Both the position numbers and the translations under genes were made by a program. A DNA stretch of 64,000 bases. Source: Actinomadura terrae. Its GTDB lineage: Bacteria; Actinomycetota; Actinomycetes; Streptosporangiales; Streptosporangiaceae. The DNA lies in the NCBI RefSeq assembly GCF_022751215.1, contig NZ_JAICDG010000002.1, positions 806,001 through 870,000 of the forward strand, read 5' to 3'. The notes beneath the pieces are model-generated. The model was not told the DNA's origin. It was given only the letters and a program-made list of their open reading frames with translations, and made no database searches. This document shows, in pieces, positions 55,499 through 64,000 of the stretch (the first letter of the stretch is position 1; every line of letters begins with the position of its first letter).

Positions 55499-56391
55499 TC
55501 GATTGCGAGCTCCCCACCGAGGGCAGGAACCCCCGAACCCTCGACGTCGACATGCTGCCGACCCTGGAGGTGCTGCGCCTGATCAACACTGAGGACGCGA
55601 CGGTTCCGATGGTCGTCGCGTCCGTCCTGCCCGAGGTCGCCCGGCTGGTCGACCTCGCGGTGGACTCTCTACGCGCCGGCGGGCGCGTGCACTACTTCGG
55701 CGCCGGGACGTCCGGTCGGCTCGCGGTGATCGACGCCGCCGAGCTGCCCCCGACGTTCGGCATCTGGGGCCGCGTCGTCGCCCATCACGCCGGCGGGCCC
55801 GGCGCGCTGTCCCAGGCGATATCCGACGTCGAGGACGACGTCGAACTCGGCGCCCGCGACGCCCGCGACGTCCAGCCGGGCGACATCGCCATCGGCATCG
55901 CCGCGTCCGGCCGCACCCCCTACGTCGTGGGCGCCCTGCGCGCGTCGGCGGCCGTCGGCGCGCGCACCGCCCTGATCAGCTGCAACCCGCACACACCGTA
56001 CGGCGACGAAGTGGAGGTGCACATCGGCCTCGCCACCGGCCCCGAGGTGATCACCGGCTCGACCCGGATGAAGGCCGGGACGGCGACCAAACTCGTCCTC
56101 AACTCCTTCTCCACCACCCTCATGGTCAGGCTCGGCCGCACCTACTCCAACCTGATGGTCAGCGTGAACGCGCTGAACGCCAAACTGCGCGCCCGCCTGG
56201 TCCGCATCCTCACCGAGGCGACGGGCATGGACGCCCGCACCTGCGAGAACGCTCTCACCGAGGCCCACGGCAACACCCGCGTCGCCCTGGTCTCACTGCT
56301 CGGCGAGGTCCCAGCCGCCCGAGCGACGATCGTCCTGGAAGAGACCGACGGCGGCGTCAGGGAGGCGCTGCAAAGACTGAGATCCGCCTAA
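55495..56391 (+). CDS. murQ: N-acetylmuramic acid 6-phosphate etherase
   Basis: A 298-residue SIS-fold etherase that converts MurNAc-6-phosphate to GlcNAc-6-phosphate and D-lactate. Motifs are TEGRNPRTLDVDMLPTLEVL, VHYFGAGTSGRLAVIDAAELPPTFG, ISDVEDDVELGARDA, GIAASGRTPYVVGAL, and GPEVITGSTRMKAGTATKLVLN. GTG 55495 overlaps the regulator stop. Its product is the substrate of nagA, so wall-derived MurNAc joins the GlcNAc route. A 16-bp hairpin follows. Confidence 0.96.
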   Translation: MIDCELPTEGRNPRTLDVDMLPTLEVLRLINTEDATVPMVVASVLPEVARLVDLAVDSLRAGGRVHYFGAGTSGRLAVIDAAELPPTFGIWGRVVAHHAGGPGALSQAISDVEDDVELGARDARDVQPGDIAIGIAASGRTPYVVGALRASAAVGARTALISCNPHTPYGDEVEVHIGLATGPEVITGSTRMKAGTATKLVLNSFSTTLMVRLGRTYSNLMVSVNALNAKLRARLVRILTEATGMDARTCENALTEAHGNTRVALVSLLGEVPAARATIVLEETDGGVREALQRLRSA

Positions 56392-56662
56392 GGCGCCCCG
56401 TGATCATGCGATCGCCCCCGCACCGATCGCATGATCACGGCCGCCCCACCCACCCCCAATCCCCCCACCGCGCCACAAGGAGTAGGCGTGGCGCGACTTG
56501 GTGTGCGCCATTCGAGGTATGGCGAGCGCAATCAGCCGCCTAGCTCAGGGTCGTCACGTGTAGCCATGGAGGAACGGATGCCGCGCCTCGGGGCGTCTCA
56601 TAGCCGAGGGCCTCCCTGAACAGGATTCGGTCGTTCGTTAGCGGATCGCTTACCATCGGGCC
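56392..56662. other. murQ-HAD gap
   Basis: About 270 bp. Apart from the hairpin, I see no gene. Promoter elements for the following HAD gene are expected near 56600-56660 (TCGTTAGCGGATCGCTTACCATC). Confidence 0.35.
56399..56439 (+). terminator. 16-bp perfect hairpin after murQ
   Basis: CGTGATCATGCGATCG (56399-56414) pairs exactly with 56424-56439, with CCCCCGCAC in the loop. It begins 7 bp after the stop and is a likely terminator without a T run. Confidence 0.75.
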
Positions 56663-57298
56663 GTGACCGTCAAAGCTGTGATCACCGATTGGGGCGGTGT
56701 CCTCACATCCCCGCTGAATGAGGCGGTCGCCACGTGGCTGGCAGCCGACCGTATCGACGTCGAGCGCTACGGCGCGGTGATGCAGGCCTGGGTGACGCAG
56801 GCCTATGAGGGCTCCGGCCAGAATCCGATCCACGGGCTTGAGGACGGCTCGCTCGCTCCGGAGGAGTTCGAGCGACTCCTCGCCGCCGAACTGCACACCG
56901 TGGACGGCGGCCCGGTCACCGCCACCGGCTTGATCGCCCGCATGTTCGGCGCGTTCGCTCCCGTCGAGCCCATGTACGCGGCGCTCCGCACGGCCCGCAC
57001 CGCCGGTGCCCGGACGGCGCTGCTGTCCAACTCATGGGGCAATGACTACCCGCGCGACCTCTTCGCCGACCTTTTCGACGCGGTCGTCATCTCCTCCGAG
57101 GTCGGCATGCGCAAACCTGACGAGCGGATCTTCCAGCACGCGCTCGAACTGCTCGGCCTGGACGCCGCCGAATGCGTCTTCATCGACGACATTGAGTACA
57201 ACATTCGTGCGGCCAAGGCCCTTGGCATGCTCGGAATCCACCACACCTCCACGGACGCCACGATCGCCGAACTGCGCGATCTCGACCTCCTCCCATGA
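56663..57298 (+). CDS. HAD-superfamily hydrolase (IA, epoxide-hydrolase N-terminal-like)
   Basis: A 211-residue HAD protein. Motif I is VKAVITDWGGVLTSPL, with Asp8 as nucleophile; the usual second Asp is replaced by Gly10 (DWGGV), a pattern common in the soluble epoxide hydrolase N-terminal subgroup. Motif II is ALLSNSWGND, motif III GMRKPDERIFQHAL, motif IV CVFIDDIEYNIRAAKALGM. Substrate unknown. GTG 56663. The next gene starts 17 bp later. Confidence 0.88.
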   Translation: MTVKAVITDWGGVLTSPLNEAVATWLAADRIDVERYGAVMQAWVTQAYEGSGQNPIHGLEDGSLAPEEFERLLAAELHTVDGGPVTATGLIARMFGAFAPVEPMYAALRTARTAGARTALLSNSWGNDYPRDLFADLFDAVVISSEVGMRKPDERIFQHALELLGLDAAECVFIDDIEYNIRAAKALGMLGIHHTSTDATIAELRDLDLLP

Positions 57299-57315
57299 CA
57301 GACTGACTGATCGTC

Positions 57316-57807
57316 ATGCGCGTCTACCTGCCTTCCACGCTCACCCTCCTCGCCGCCGTCCAGGCCGCCCGGGAGATCGGCCCCGCGCCACTCGCCGCCC
57401 ACGCCGTCACGCCTGCCCTCCGCGAGTGGTACGCGGAAGGCGACCTTGAGGAGATGGAGTACGCGGCCATGACCGCCGCCGCCCGCGCCTCACTGCGCCT
57501 GCTCGCCGCCGATCCAGCCGCTCCCCGGCGTCGCCTGGTGCTTGCCGCCGAGGTCGCCGACCAGGCGGTCCACTGGTCCCGCGACACCGCCGACCGTTCC
57601 CTGGTCGAGATCACCTCCACAGTCCCATGGAAGAAGATCGCGTCCGCCCACGTGGACGACCTCTCGGCCATTCCCGACGTCACTGCCGCCTCCGAGGCAC
57701 TCTCCGCAGCCGACAACGGCGACGACGACGCCCTCTTCACCGTAGACAGCGCCGAAGGCCATGAACTCCTCTGGTACGCCACCCAGGAACTTCCCCACCT
57801 CCTCTGA
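57316..57807 (+). CDS. Conserved hypothetical protein (DUF6912-like)
   Basis: A 163-residue protein beginning MRVYLPSTLTLLAAVQ, characteristic of the actinobacterial DUF6912 family. LEEMEYAAMTAAARASLRLLA and RRLVLAAEVADQAVHWSRD follow, and the end is EGHELLWYATQELPHLL. There is no signal peptide, membrane segment or recognisable catalytic motif. It probably shares a transcript with the HAD gene 17 bp upstream. Confidence 0.82.
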   Translation: MRVYLPSTLTLLAAVQAAREIGPAPLAAHAVTPALREWYAEGDLEEMEYAAMTAAARASLRLLAADPAAPRRRLVLAAEVADQAVHWSRDTADRSLVEITSTVPWKKIASAHVDDLSAIPDVTAASEALSAADNGDDDALFTVDSAEGHELLWYATQELPHLL

Positions 57808-58188
57808 CTCAGAAGTCGCCGTACCACATCCTCGAATCGCCCTCCTTTGCGTCCTCAGAGGCTGTGGCCCCGCACCCCGCGTGCGTCAGCTGCCGACAAC
57901 CGCACGAACGCCGATGGATTGAGCATTACGTCACGTGTGCGTGCTCCTAGGCGTCCGAGCCCTCGGTCCTGGCAGTAGGGCCGAGGCTTTCGTGCGGATT
58001 GCGGGCGCTGAGGGCGAAGCCGTGCTCCTGAACTCGCTGCCTGGCCGTGGCACCGAGTTCGTCCGGCGTGGGTTTCACGGCCGAGGGCGTGGCACCCGCC
58101 TGGTCAGACAGCGCCGGACTGGCCGGCGGCGCCGGACTTAGCAGTTGGAAGGCGAGGCGCTAGGGGTGCAAGACGCGGTGCCGTGGCC

Positions 58189-58324
58189 GAGCCGCAGCAC
58201 CCGTCGAGCCGCAGCACCCGTCGAGCCGCAGCACCCGTCGAGCCGCAGCACCCGTCGAGCCGCAGCACCCGTCGAGCCGCAGCACCCGTCGAGCCGCAGC
58301 ACCCGTCGAGCCGCAGCACCCGTC
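58189..58324. repeat. Eight perfect 17-bp tandem repeats
   Basis: GAGCCGCAGCACCCGTC is repeated eight times without a mismatch, exactly 136 bp, then breaks at GATGCG. A period of 17 shifts the reading frame each unit. Perfect identity suggests recent expansion or active slippage. Confidence 0.95.
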
Positions 58325-58671
58325 GATGCGATTCGGAGAGTCTTCTCGTGCTCCGCTCCCTTCGTGCTCCTTCCATGCGTCCTAACTGCTTCTAGGGCGA
58401 GCCTGCCTCTGTTTGTGGGCCGCGGTGGCTGGCCCGGTTGATGGCCGGGCATGCTGGTGGACGATCCCTGTCCACGGCTTCCCCCGGAGCGGTGCCCTGG
58501 TGTTGTTTGCGTCAATGTCGCTAGTTGGGTTCAAGTGGACGCTTGATCCAGACATTTCTGGACGACGGTTGCGCTGGTCGCACGCCCGGGGAGCACATCG
58601 TGTCCGTACCTTTACGGCGGACCTATGCCCTGCTGGCAACCGGTCACTGTTGCAGGCGTCAGGCTGACTGG

Positions 58672-58990
58672 CACCCTTCCCAGCATGGCCGGGACGGGCG
58701 TGACGGTGCACGTCCGACGTCCAGCGGGCCGGGGTAGCAGGTATGCCCCGCGAGTCGTCGCTGAGCAGACGGACGGAACGATCACGAAGCTGGCGCCTTC
58801 CTCGAGGAGGGGATTCGACCAGGCCACACCTTCCCGAGCATGGCCGGGACGGGTATGGCGGTGTACGTCTGACGGCCAGGGGGCCGGGAACGCAAGCGTG
58901 CCCCGCGAGTCGTCGTCGAGCGGACGGACGGAACTACCACGAAGCCGGCGCCTTCCTGGAGCAGGGGATTCGCCCAGCCCGTAACGGGTG
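58672..58990. repeat. Imperfect tandem duplication of about 155 bp
   Basis: Two diverged copies begin near ACCTTCCC (58675 and 58828) and share ATGGCCGGGACGGG (58685, 58840), CCCCGCGAGTCGTCG, CGGACGGAAC and GGGGATTCG (58809, 58974). Offsets are 155-165 bp, so there are internal indels. No gene function is evident. Confidence 0.7.
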
Positions 58991-59206
58991 GCGAGGGGCC
59001 GGTGGGCCGCGGGTTCTGGCTGCTGTTGCCTTCCGAGCTTTGGTGCGTGGAGGTGATGGAAAGGGGGCGGGCGCGTGCCAGTGGTGTCCTGACTCGTGCG
59101 GCCGGACGGGTGCGGCGAGGGACTGTCGGGTCGGTATTCGGTGGCGGACGGACGGGTAGGTCACCGCACGTTGACAACGCTGTCGGATTCGTAGGGGAGC
59201 GACCAG

Positions 59207-60838
59207 ATGGATGCCGTCACCAATGTGCCGGAACCGGTGAACGAGCCGGTCAAGGGCTATGCGCCGGGCAGTGCCGAGCGGGCCGCGGTCGAAGCCAAGA
59301 TCAAGGAGCTCGGCGGCGAGCAGGTCGAGCTGACGATGACGCTCGGGGGCGAGCAGCGCATGGGCGCCGGACCGCCGATCGACGTCGTCGAGCCCCATAA
59401 CCACGGTCACATCCTCGGCCGGATGGGCAACGCCACCGACGCGGACGTGGCCGAGGCGATCGCGGCGGCGCGCACTGCGGCGGCGGGCTGGCGGGCGATG
59501 CATCCGGACGATCGTGCCGCGATCTTCCTGCGTGCGGCGGACCTGCTCGCGGGCCCGTGGCGGTCCACACTGAACGCCGCGACGATCCTCGGCCAGTCCA
59601 AGTCCGTGCAGCAGGCGGAGATCGACTCGGCCTGTGAGCTGATCGACTTCCTGCGGTTCAATGTGGCCTACGCGCAGGAGATCCGCGAGAAGCAGCCGAA
59701 CTCCACGCCGGGTGTCTGGAACCGGATGGAGTACCGTCCGCTGGAGGGGTTCGTCCTCGCCATCACTCCTTTCAACTTCAGTGCGATCGCCGGTAACCTG
59801 CCGACCTCGCCCGCGCTGATGGGCAACGTCGTCGTCTGGAAGCCGTCCCCGACCCAGCAACTCGCCGCGCACTACACGATGCGGCTGCTGGAAGCCGCCG
59901 GACTGCCGCCCGGAGTGATCAACCTGGTGACCGGCGACGGGCAGGCGGTCTCCAACGTGGCACTCCGGCACCCCGAGCTCACCGGACTCCATTTCACCGG
60001 CTCGCCGCCCACCTTCCAGGCTCTGTGGCGGACGATCGGGGAGAGCATCGCGGGATACAAGCACTACCCCCGCATCGTGGGCGAGACCGGGGGCAAGGAC
60101 TTCATCGTCGCGCACCCGTCCGCTGACCCTGCCGTGCTGAGAACCGCCCTGATCCGCGGCTCCTTCGAATACCAGGGGCAGAAGTGCTCCGCCGCCTCCC
60201 GCGCGTACATCCCCCGCTCCATCTGGGACGGGATGCGCGACGACTTCTGTGACGAGGTCAACGCGCTCACCATGGGCAACGTGGCCGAGGACCTCTCGGT
60301 CTTCATGGGGGCGGTGATCGACGACCGTGCGTTCGCCAAGCATCGCCGCGCTATCGAGCGGGCGCGCGACATCGACACCGTGCGGCTCCTCGTGGGCGGC
60401 GAGCTCGACGATTCGCAGGGCTACTTCGTCAGGCCGACCGTTCTGGAGTCGTCCGACCCGACCGACGAGATCTTCACCACCGAGTACTTCGGACCGATCC
60501 TCGGCGTCCACGTCTACGACGACAACGACTATGACTCCGTGCTCACGCAGATGGAGAGCGTCTCCGAGTACGGCCTGACCGGCGCGATCATCGCCCAGGA
60601 CCGTGCCGCGATCGCCGCGGCCACCGAAAGCCTGCGCTTCGCGGCGGGGAACTTCTACATCAACGACAAGCCCACCGGGGCGGTCGTCAGCCAGCAGCCA
60701 TTCGGCGGTGCCCGGGCGTCCGGTACGAATGACAAGGCCGGTTCCGTCTTCAACCTCCTTCGATGGACGAGCGTCCGCTCCATCAAGGAGACCTTCGTCC
60801 CGCCGACCGATTACCGCTATCCGTACATGGGACGCTAG
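59207..60838 (+). CDS. pruA: L-glutamate gamma-semialdehyde dehydrogenase
   Basis: A 543-residue aldehyde dehydrogenase oxidising pyrroline-5-carboxylate/glutamate semialdehyde to glutamate with NAD+. VGNVVVWKPSPTQQLAAHYTM and LHFTGSPPTF cover the cofactor site. The catalytic Glu is Glu293 (IVGETGGKD) and the nucleophile Cys327 (QGQKCSAASR). PFGGARASGTNDKAG is the C-terminal signature. No proline dehydrogenase is next to it. GGGGAGCG precedes the ATG. Confidence 0.95.
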   Translation: MDAVTNVPEPVNEPVKGYAPGSAERAAVEAKIKELGGEQVELTMTLGGEQRMGAGPPIDVVEPHNHGHILGRMGNATDADVAEAIAAARTAAAGWRAMHPDDRAAIFLRAADLLAGPWRSTLNAATILGQSKSVQQAEIDSACELIDFLRFNVAYAQEIREKQPNSTPGVWNRMEYRPLEGFVLAITPFNFSAIAGNLPTSPALMGNVVVWKPSPTQQLAAHYTMRLLEAAGLPPGVINLVTGDGQAVSNVALRHPELTGLHFTGSPPTFQALWRTIGESIAGYKHYPRIVGETGGKDFIVAHPSADPAVLRTALIRGSFEYQGQKCSAASRAYIPRSIWDGMRDDFCDEVNALTMGNVAEDLSVFMGAVIDDRAFAKHRRAIERARDIDTVRLLVGGELDDSQGYFVRPTVLESSDPTDEIFTTEYFGPILGVHVYDDNDYDSVLTQMESVSEYGLTGAIIAQDRAAIAAATESLRFAAGNFYINDKPTGAVVSQQPFGGARASGTNDKAGSVFNLLRWTSVRSIKETFVPPTDYRYPYMGR

Positions 60839-61291
60839 GCGGCGTATTAAAGCTCCGATCTGGGCCGCTCGCCTGGCGATTCGGGCGGTGGTCGTGCCCT
60901 TGCGGGCGCGGCATCGCTTTACGATCTTCCCGGCGAGGCTCGCCCCTGGCGTCGCCTCACCGTTTAGATCGCGCGCCCGCGTGAACGCTGAGGCCACCTC
61001 GAACACCCCCTGGTGTGGTGAGGAGGTTGGGGGGACGGTCTGGTGCCGGGTGTGATGGCGCCGTTGGGCTGGAGAGCGGCATGCGGCTGGTCATGATCGG
61101 TTCGGGCAGGGTGGTTGCAACGCCGTTGGTCAGGTGCCGGGGTGCGAAGGTCGTTGGACCCAGAGGGGGAGTCGCCGCTCTGCCGGGGTTGGTTGCACTC
61201 GGAGGGCGCGAGGGCCGACGATAAGCTCGCCGCACGCCGCGGGTGCCGAACGGTGCTCACGGACGCTCCTCCAACCGGTCATGGGAACGGG
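60839..61291. other. pruA-HAD gap
   Basis: About 450 bp with no recognised gene. CTCGCCTGGCG near 60868 recurs in the gap after ahcY. The final 120 bp precede the HAD-like gene and may hold its promoter. Confidence 0.35.
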
Positions 61292-62002
61292 ATGTCGACG
61301 CTGAACCGTCTGGTGTTGTGGAACATCGATCACACTCTGGTCGACGTCGGGCGGGTCACTCGGGAGGCCTACGCCGAGGCGTTCCAGCGGACGATCGGAC
61401 GACCCCTCATCCGGCTCGCTCCCACCCCCGGCCGGACGGAATCGGAGATCATCTTCGAGACGCTGGCGTTCAACGACGTCGTCACCACCGATGATCATCT
61501 GCCCGCGTTCGTAGCTGCGCTCGCCGAGGCGTTCGCGACCCGCCGCGCCGAGCTGCGCACTCACGGCCGCGTGCTCGCGGGCGCCCAGGAGGCCGTTGCC
61601 GCGCTGGCCCATGTTCCGGGCGTGGTGCAGTCCGTCCTGACCGGCGCCGTCCAGCCGAACGCCGTGCTGAAGGTGACCGAGCTGGGGCTGGCCGAGCACC
61701 TCGACCTCGACTCCGGGGGCTACGAGAACGGTGTCTACAGCAAGGCCGCGTTGCTCGAACTGGCCCGCACGCGGGCAGGTGAGCGCCACGGGACGCGTTA
61801 CCCCGAGTCCGCGACCGTCTACATCGCCGACTCCCCGCGTGACGTCCAGGCCGCCCACATCGCCGGGTCGCCGATCATCGCCGTCGCCACCGGGAGCGCC
61901 ACCGAAGCCGAGCTGCGCGCGGCCGGGGCCGATCATGTTCTGGCGACCCTCGCCGACACCCACGCGGTCGTGAGCGCGGTCGCCGACCTGACACGTCTCT
62001 GA
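61292..62002 (+). CDS. HAD-like hydrolase with altered nucleophile position
   Basis: A 236-residue HAD-fold protein. Motif I reads LVLWNIDHTLVDVGR, with Asn11 where the catalytic Asp normally stands and Asp13 kept. Motif II is QSVLTGAVQPNAVLK, the motif III lysine may lie in NGVYSKAALLELAR, and motif IV is VYIADSPRDVQAAHIAG. It may have lost phosphatase activity, or work by a different mechanism. ATG 61292 gives a complete fold. No clear ribosome-binding site is seen. Confidence 0.83.
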   Translation: MSTLNRLVLWNIDHTLVDVGRVTREAYAEAFQRTIGRPLIRLAPTPGRTESEIIFETLAFNDVVTTDDHLPAFVAALAEAFATRRAELRTHGRVLAGAQEAVAALAHVPGVVQSVLTGAVQPNAVLKVTELGLAEHLDLDSGGYENGVYSKAALLELARTRAGERHGTRYPESATVYIADSPRDVQAAHIAGSPIIAVATGSATEAELRAAGADHVLATLADTHAVVSAVADLTRL

Positions 62003-62416
62003 CCGGCGGGCCAGACGACCGGAGCTCGACGGCGCGGCGTTCGCCGCTCGCGGGGCCGAGGCTTGGCCTCTTTCGTGATCGCCTGCGGTTCGTTTCGTGT
62101 GCGGTGGTCGGCATGGTCGGTGTCCCTTCCGCTGCGGCTGGGGGAGGAACCGGTGCTTGACCGGCCCGTTCGTGGCCCCTCCGACTTCCTCTCTTAAGTG
62201 TCGGGTGCCTCGACCGGCAGCGGAACTGGAATGGGATTCTGTGGAAAACCTGGGCTCAAGGACTTCGACGAGGAGGGGCCGGAAGCGGCGGCGCGGAGCG
62301 GCTGACGTGCGGAGGAGGCAGGCGGACACCCCAAGATCAGGGAGGTTGCGCGGGGTGCGCGGCGGGGCCGATATTGGGGGTGTCGCGCGATGGGGCGTGG
62401 CGAGGAAGGGAGAGAG
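62003..62416. other. Gap before acetoacetyl-CoA synthetase gene
   Basis: About 410 bp, slightly less GC-rich than its neighbours near 62090-62260. I see no gene; GGAAGGGAG just before 62417 is the ribosome-binding site of the next gene. Confidence 0.4.
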
Positions 62417-64000
62417 ATGTCCCGTGACCATGAGGTTTCCGAGGGCTCGCCGTTGTGGGAGCCGTCGGAGGAGGTCATCGCGAATGCGCGGGTGACCCAC
62501 TTCGTCCACTGGCTGTGGGATCGGGGCGTTCACACGGAGTCCTACGACGATCTCTGGCGATGGTCGGTCACGGAGGTCGACGCGTTCTGGGACGCGGTGT
62601 GGTCGTACTTCGACGTCGTCGGCCAGAGGGGCGACGGCCCGGTGCGCGCGGGCGGCCCGCTGCCCGTGGACGGATTGAAGTGGTTCCCCGGCGCGACGCT
62701 CAACTACGCGGCCAACTCCCTACGCCGAGCCTCGGAGGAGCCGGACCAGGTCGCGGTCGTCTTCCGGTCGGAGGCGGGCGGGCACCGGGTGCTCACCTAC
62801 CGCGAGTTGGCGCTTCACGTAGCGGAGGTCCGTGCGGGGCTTGCGGACTTGGGCGTCGGCAAGGGGGACCGGGTCGCCGCCTACATCCCGAACATCCCCG
62901 AGGCGCTGATCTGCTTCCTGGCGACGGCGTCGCTGGGAGCGATCTGGTCGTCCTGCTCTCCGGACTTCGGCGCGTCCTCGGTGATCGACCGGTTCGCGCA
63001 GATCGAGCCGAAGGTGCTCATCGCCGTGGACGGCTACGCCTACAACGGCAAGCGGTTCGACCGGCAGGCCACGGTCGCCGAGATCGAGGCGGAGCTGCCG
63101 AGCCTCGCCGCCACAGTCCTGATCCCTTACCTCGATCCGGCCGTCACCCCGGACGGACTGCGGGTCGGTATGCATTATCGCGACCTGCCCCGCCCCGACA
63201 ATAACGGGCTGGAGTTCGAGGACGTTCCATTCGACCATCCGCTGTGGGTGGTCTATTCGTCCGGGACGACAGGGCTTCCCAAGCCGATCGTGCATGGGCA
63301 TGGTGGGGTCGTCCTGGAGCACCTCAAGGCGCTTTCGTTCCACCAGGACATCGGCCCGGAAGACGTCTTCTTCTGGTACACCACGACCGGCTGGATGATG
63401 TGGAACTACCTCATCGGCGGCCTGCTGGTGGGGTCCACCATCGTCATGTACGACGGCGCTCCGCTCGACCTATGGTCGCTTGCCGCCGACAGCGGCGTCA
63501 CGTATATGGGAGTGGGCGCGCCCTACATCACCGCGTCCGCGAAGGAGGGGCGACGTCCCGGACGGGACGTCGACCTCTCCCGTTTGCGCGGTATCGGTTC
63601 CACGGGCTCACCGCTACCCCCCGAGGGGTTCGCCTGGGTGTACGACTCCGTCGGCAAGGATCTGCTCCTCGGGTCGATGTCCGGCGGCACCGACCTCTGT
63701 ACCGCCTTTGTGGGGCCGTCGCCCCTGCTGCCTCTGCGCGCAGGCGTTATCCAGTGCCGCTGTCTGGGCGCCAAGATCGAGGCGTACGGTGACGAGGGCA
63801 AACCGGTCGTGGACGAGGTCGGGGAACTGGTCATCACCGAGCCCATGCCGTCCATGCCCGTCGGATTCTGGAACGACGCGGACGGCGAGCGTTACCGCGA
63901 ATCCTATTTCGGGATGTATCCAGGTACCTGGCGCCATGGCGACTGGATCAAGGTTCTGCCGGACGGCGGTTGCGTCATCTACGGTCGCTCCGACTCCACC
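62417..64000 (+). CDS. Acetoacetyl-CoA synthetase (5' part)
   Basis: The first 528 residues of an ANL-family acyl-CoA synthetase, cut by the window end; relatives are about 650 residues. Start MSRDHEVSEGSPLWEPSEEV with an N-terminal RVTHFVHWLWDRG typical of acetoacetyl-CoA synthetase. The ATP-binding motif VVYSSGTTGLPKPIVH begins at about residue 278, and WYTTTGWMMWNYLIGGLL and GSMSGGTDLC follow. It would activate acetoacetate to acetoacetyl-CoA for lipid or polyketide supply. GAAGGGAG precedes the ATG at 62417. Confidence 0.93.
   Translation, partial: MSRDHEVSEGSPLWEPSEEVIANARVTHFVHWLWDRGVHTESYDDLWRWSVTEVDAFWDAVWSYFDVVGQRGDGPVRAGGPLPVDGLKWFPGATLNYAANSLRRASEEPDQVAVVFRSEAGGHRVLTYRELALHVAEVRAGLADLGVGKGDRVAAYIPNIPEALICFLATASLGAIWSSCSPDFGASSVIDRFAQIEPKVLIAVDGYAYNGKRFDRQATVAEIEAELPSLAATVLIPYLDPAVTPDGLRVGMHYRDLPRPDNNGLEFEDVPFDHPLWVVYSSGTTGLPKPIVHGHGGVVLEHLKALSFHQDIGPEDVFFWYTTTGWMMWNYLIGGLLVGSTIVMYDGAPLDLWSLAADSGVTYMGVGAPYITASAKEGRRPGRDVDLSRLRGIGSTGSPLPPEGFAWVYDSVGKDLLLGSMSGGTDLCTAFVGPSPLLPLRAGVIQCRCLGAKIEAYGDEGKPVVDEVGELVITEPMPSMPVGFWNDADGERYRESYFGMYPGTWRHGDWIKVLPDGGCVIYGRSDST

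Larger units (their letters stand above)
57808..59206. other. 1.4-kb non-coding region with two repeat types
   Basis: No supported gene lies here. It contains the 8 x 17-bp array at 58189-58324 and the imperfect tandem duplication at 58672-58990. Open frames within these repeats are by-products of GC content. The promoter of pruA should lie in its last 100-150 bp. Confidence 0.5.

Noticed and set aside
58189..58324. Possible CRISPR or coding repeat
   Set aside because: The 17-bp units are contiguous without spacers, and the period breaks the reading frame.

Overview
The window is about 64 kb of very GC-rich DNA with dense, often overlapping genes, many GTG or TTG starts and NTGA stop/start overlaps. 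It carries hallmark Actinomycetota genes: the MtrA-MtrB-LpqB system, an actinobacterial SecA, a DasR-type GlcNAc regulator with dre operators, LpqB- and Rv3235-family proteins and a SpoIIM-like protein. I infer a spore-forming or filamentous high-GC actinomycete, possibly near Thermomonosporaceae/Streptosporangiales; the family is a guess. No tRNA, rRNA, CRISPR array, integrase or transposase was recognised.

Layout. 61-3730: phosphomannomutase, a Trm112-like zinc protein, a SIS-domain sugar-phosphate isomerase and a CDF cation transporter, tightly coupled. 3731-4102: a strongly structured non-coding region. 4103-6325: a NarL-type two-component pair. 6326-10344: a MerR regulator facing ahcY across an operator, then a second, short-type SAH hydrolase paralogue and an unknown gene. 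10585-11868: a secreted M14 carboxypeptidase. 12171-20198: RDD protein, SpoIIM-like protein, and a minus-strand operon of membrane protein, DUF4129, DUF4350, MoxR ATPase and DUF58, lying next to mtrA. 20606-28270: mtrA, mtrB, lpqB, comF and hpf, with a 0.9 kb degenerate 64-bp tandem-repeat array between comF and hpf. 28617-31565: accessory genes (two SnoaL/NTF2-like proteins, TetR, methyltransferase). 32566-40403: NarL-type regulator, remnant of an ECF sigma gene, a zinc-finger/maleylpyruvate-isomerase-like protein, a YcaQ-type DNA glycosylase, a small membrane protein, secA and an Rv3235-family gene.

40607-56391 is one large amino-sugar locus: two GlcNAc-type EIIC permeases around dasR, nagA, a SIS deaminase/isomerase, EIIB, EIIA, an HAD phosphatase, HPr and enzyme I, then a lipoprotein, a GH3 hexosaminidase lipoprotein, an N-acetylglucosamine kinase-like protein, a MurR/RpiR regulator and murQ. 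Together these would import and phosphorylate GlcNAc, deacetylate and deaminate it, and recycle cell-wall GlcNAc and MurNAc. Two large palindromic DasR sites flank the second EIIC gene. 56663-64000 is looser: HAD protein, DUF6912-like protein, a 1.4 kb non-coding stretch with a perfect 8 x 17-bp repeat, pruA, an HAD-like protein with an altered nucleophile position, and the first 528 codons of acetoacetyl-CoA synthetase.

Most unusual: the 64-bp repeat array, the structured region after the CDF gene, the compound dre palindromes, the tandem unlike SAH hydrolases, the decayed ECF sigma gene still overlapping its presumed anti-sigma partner, and the twin palindromes upstream of the TetR gene.
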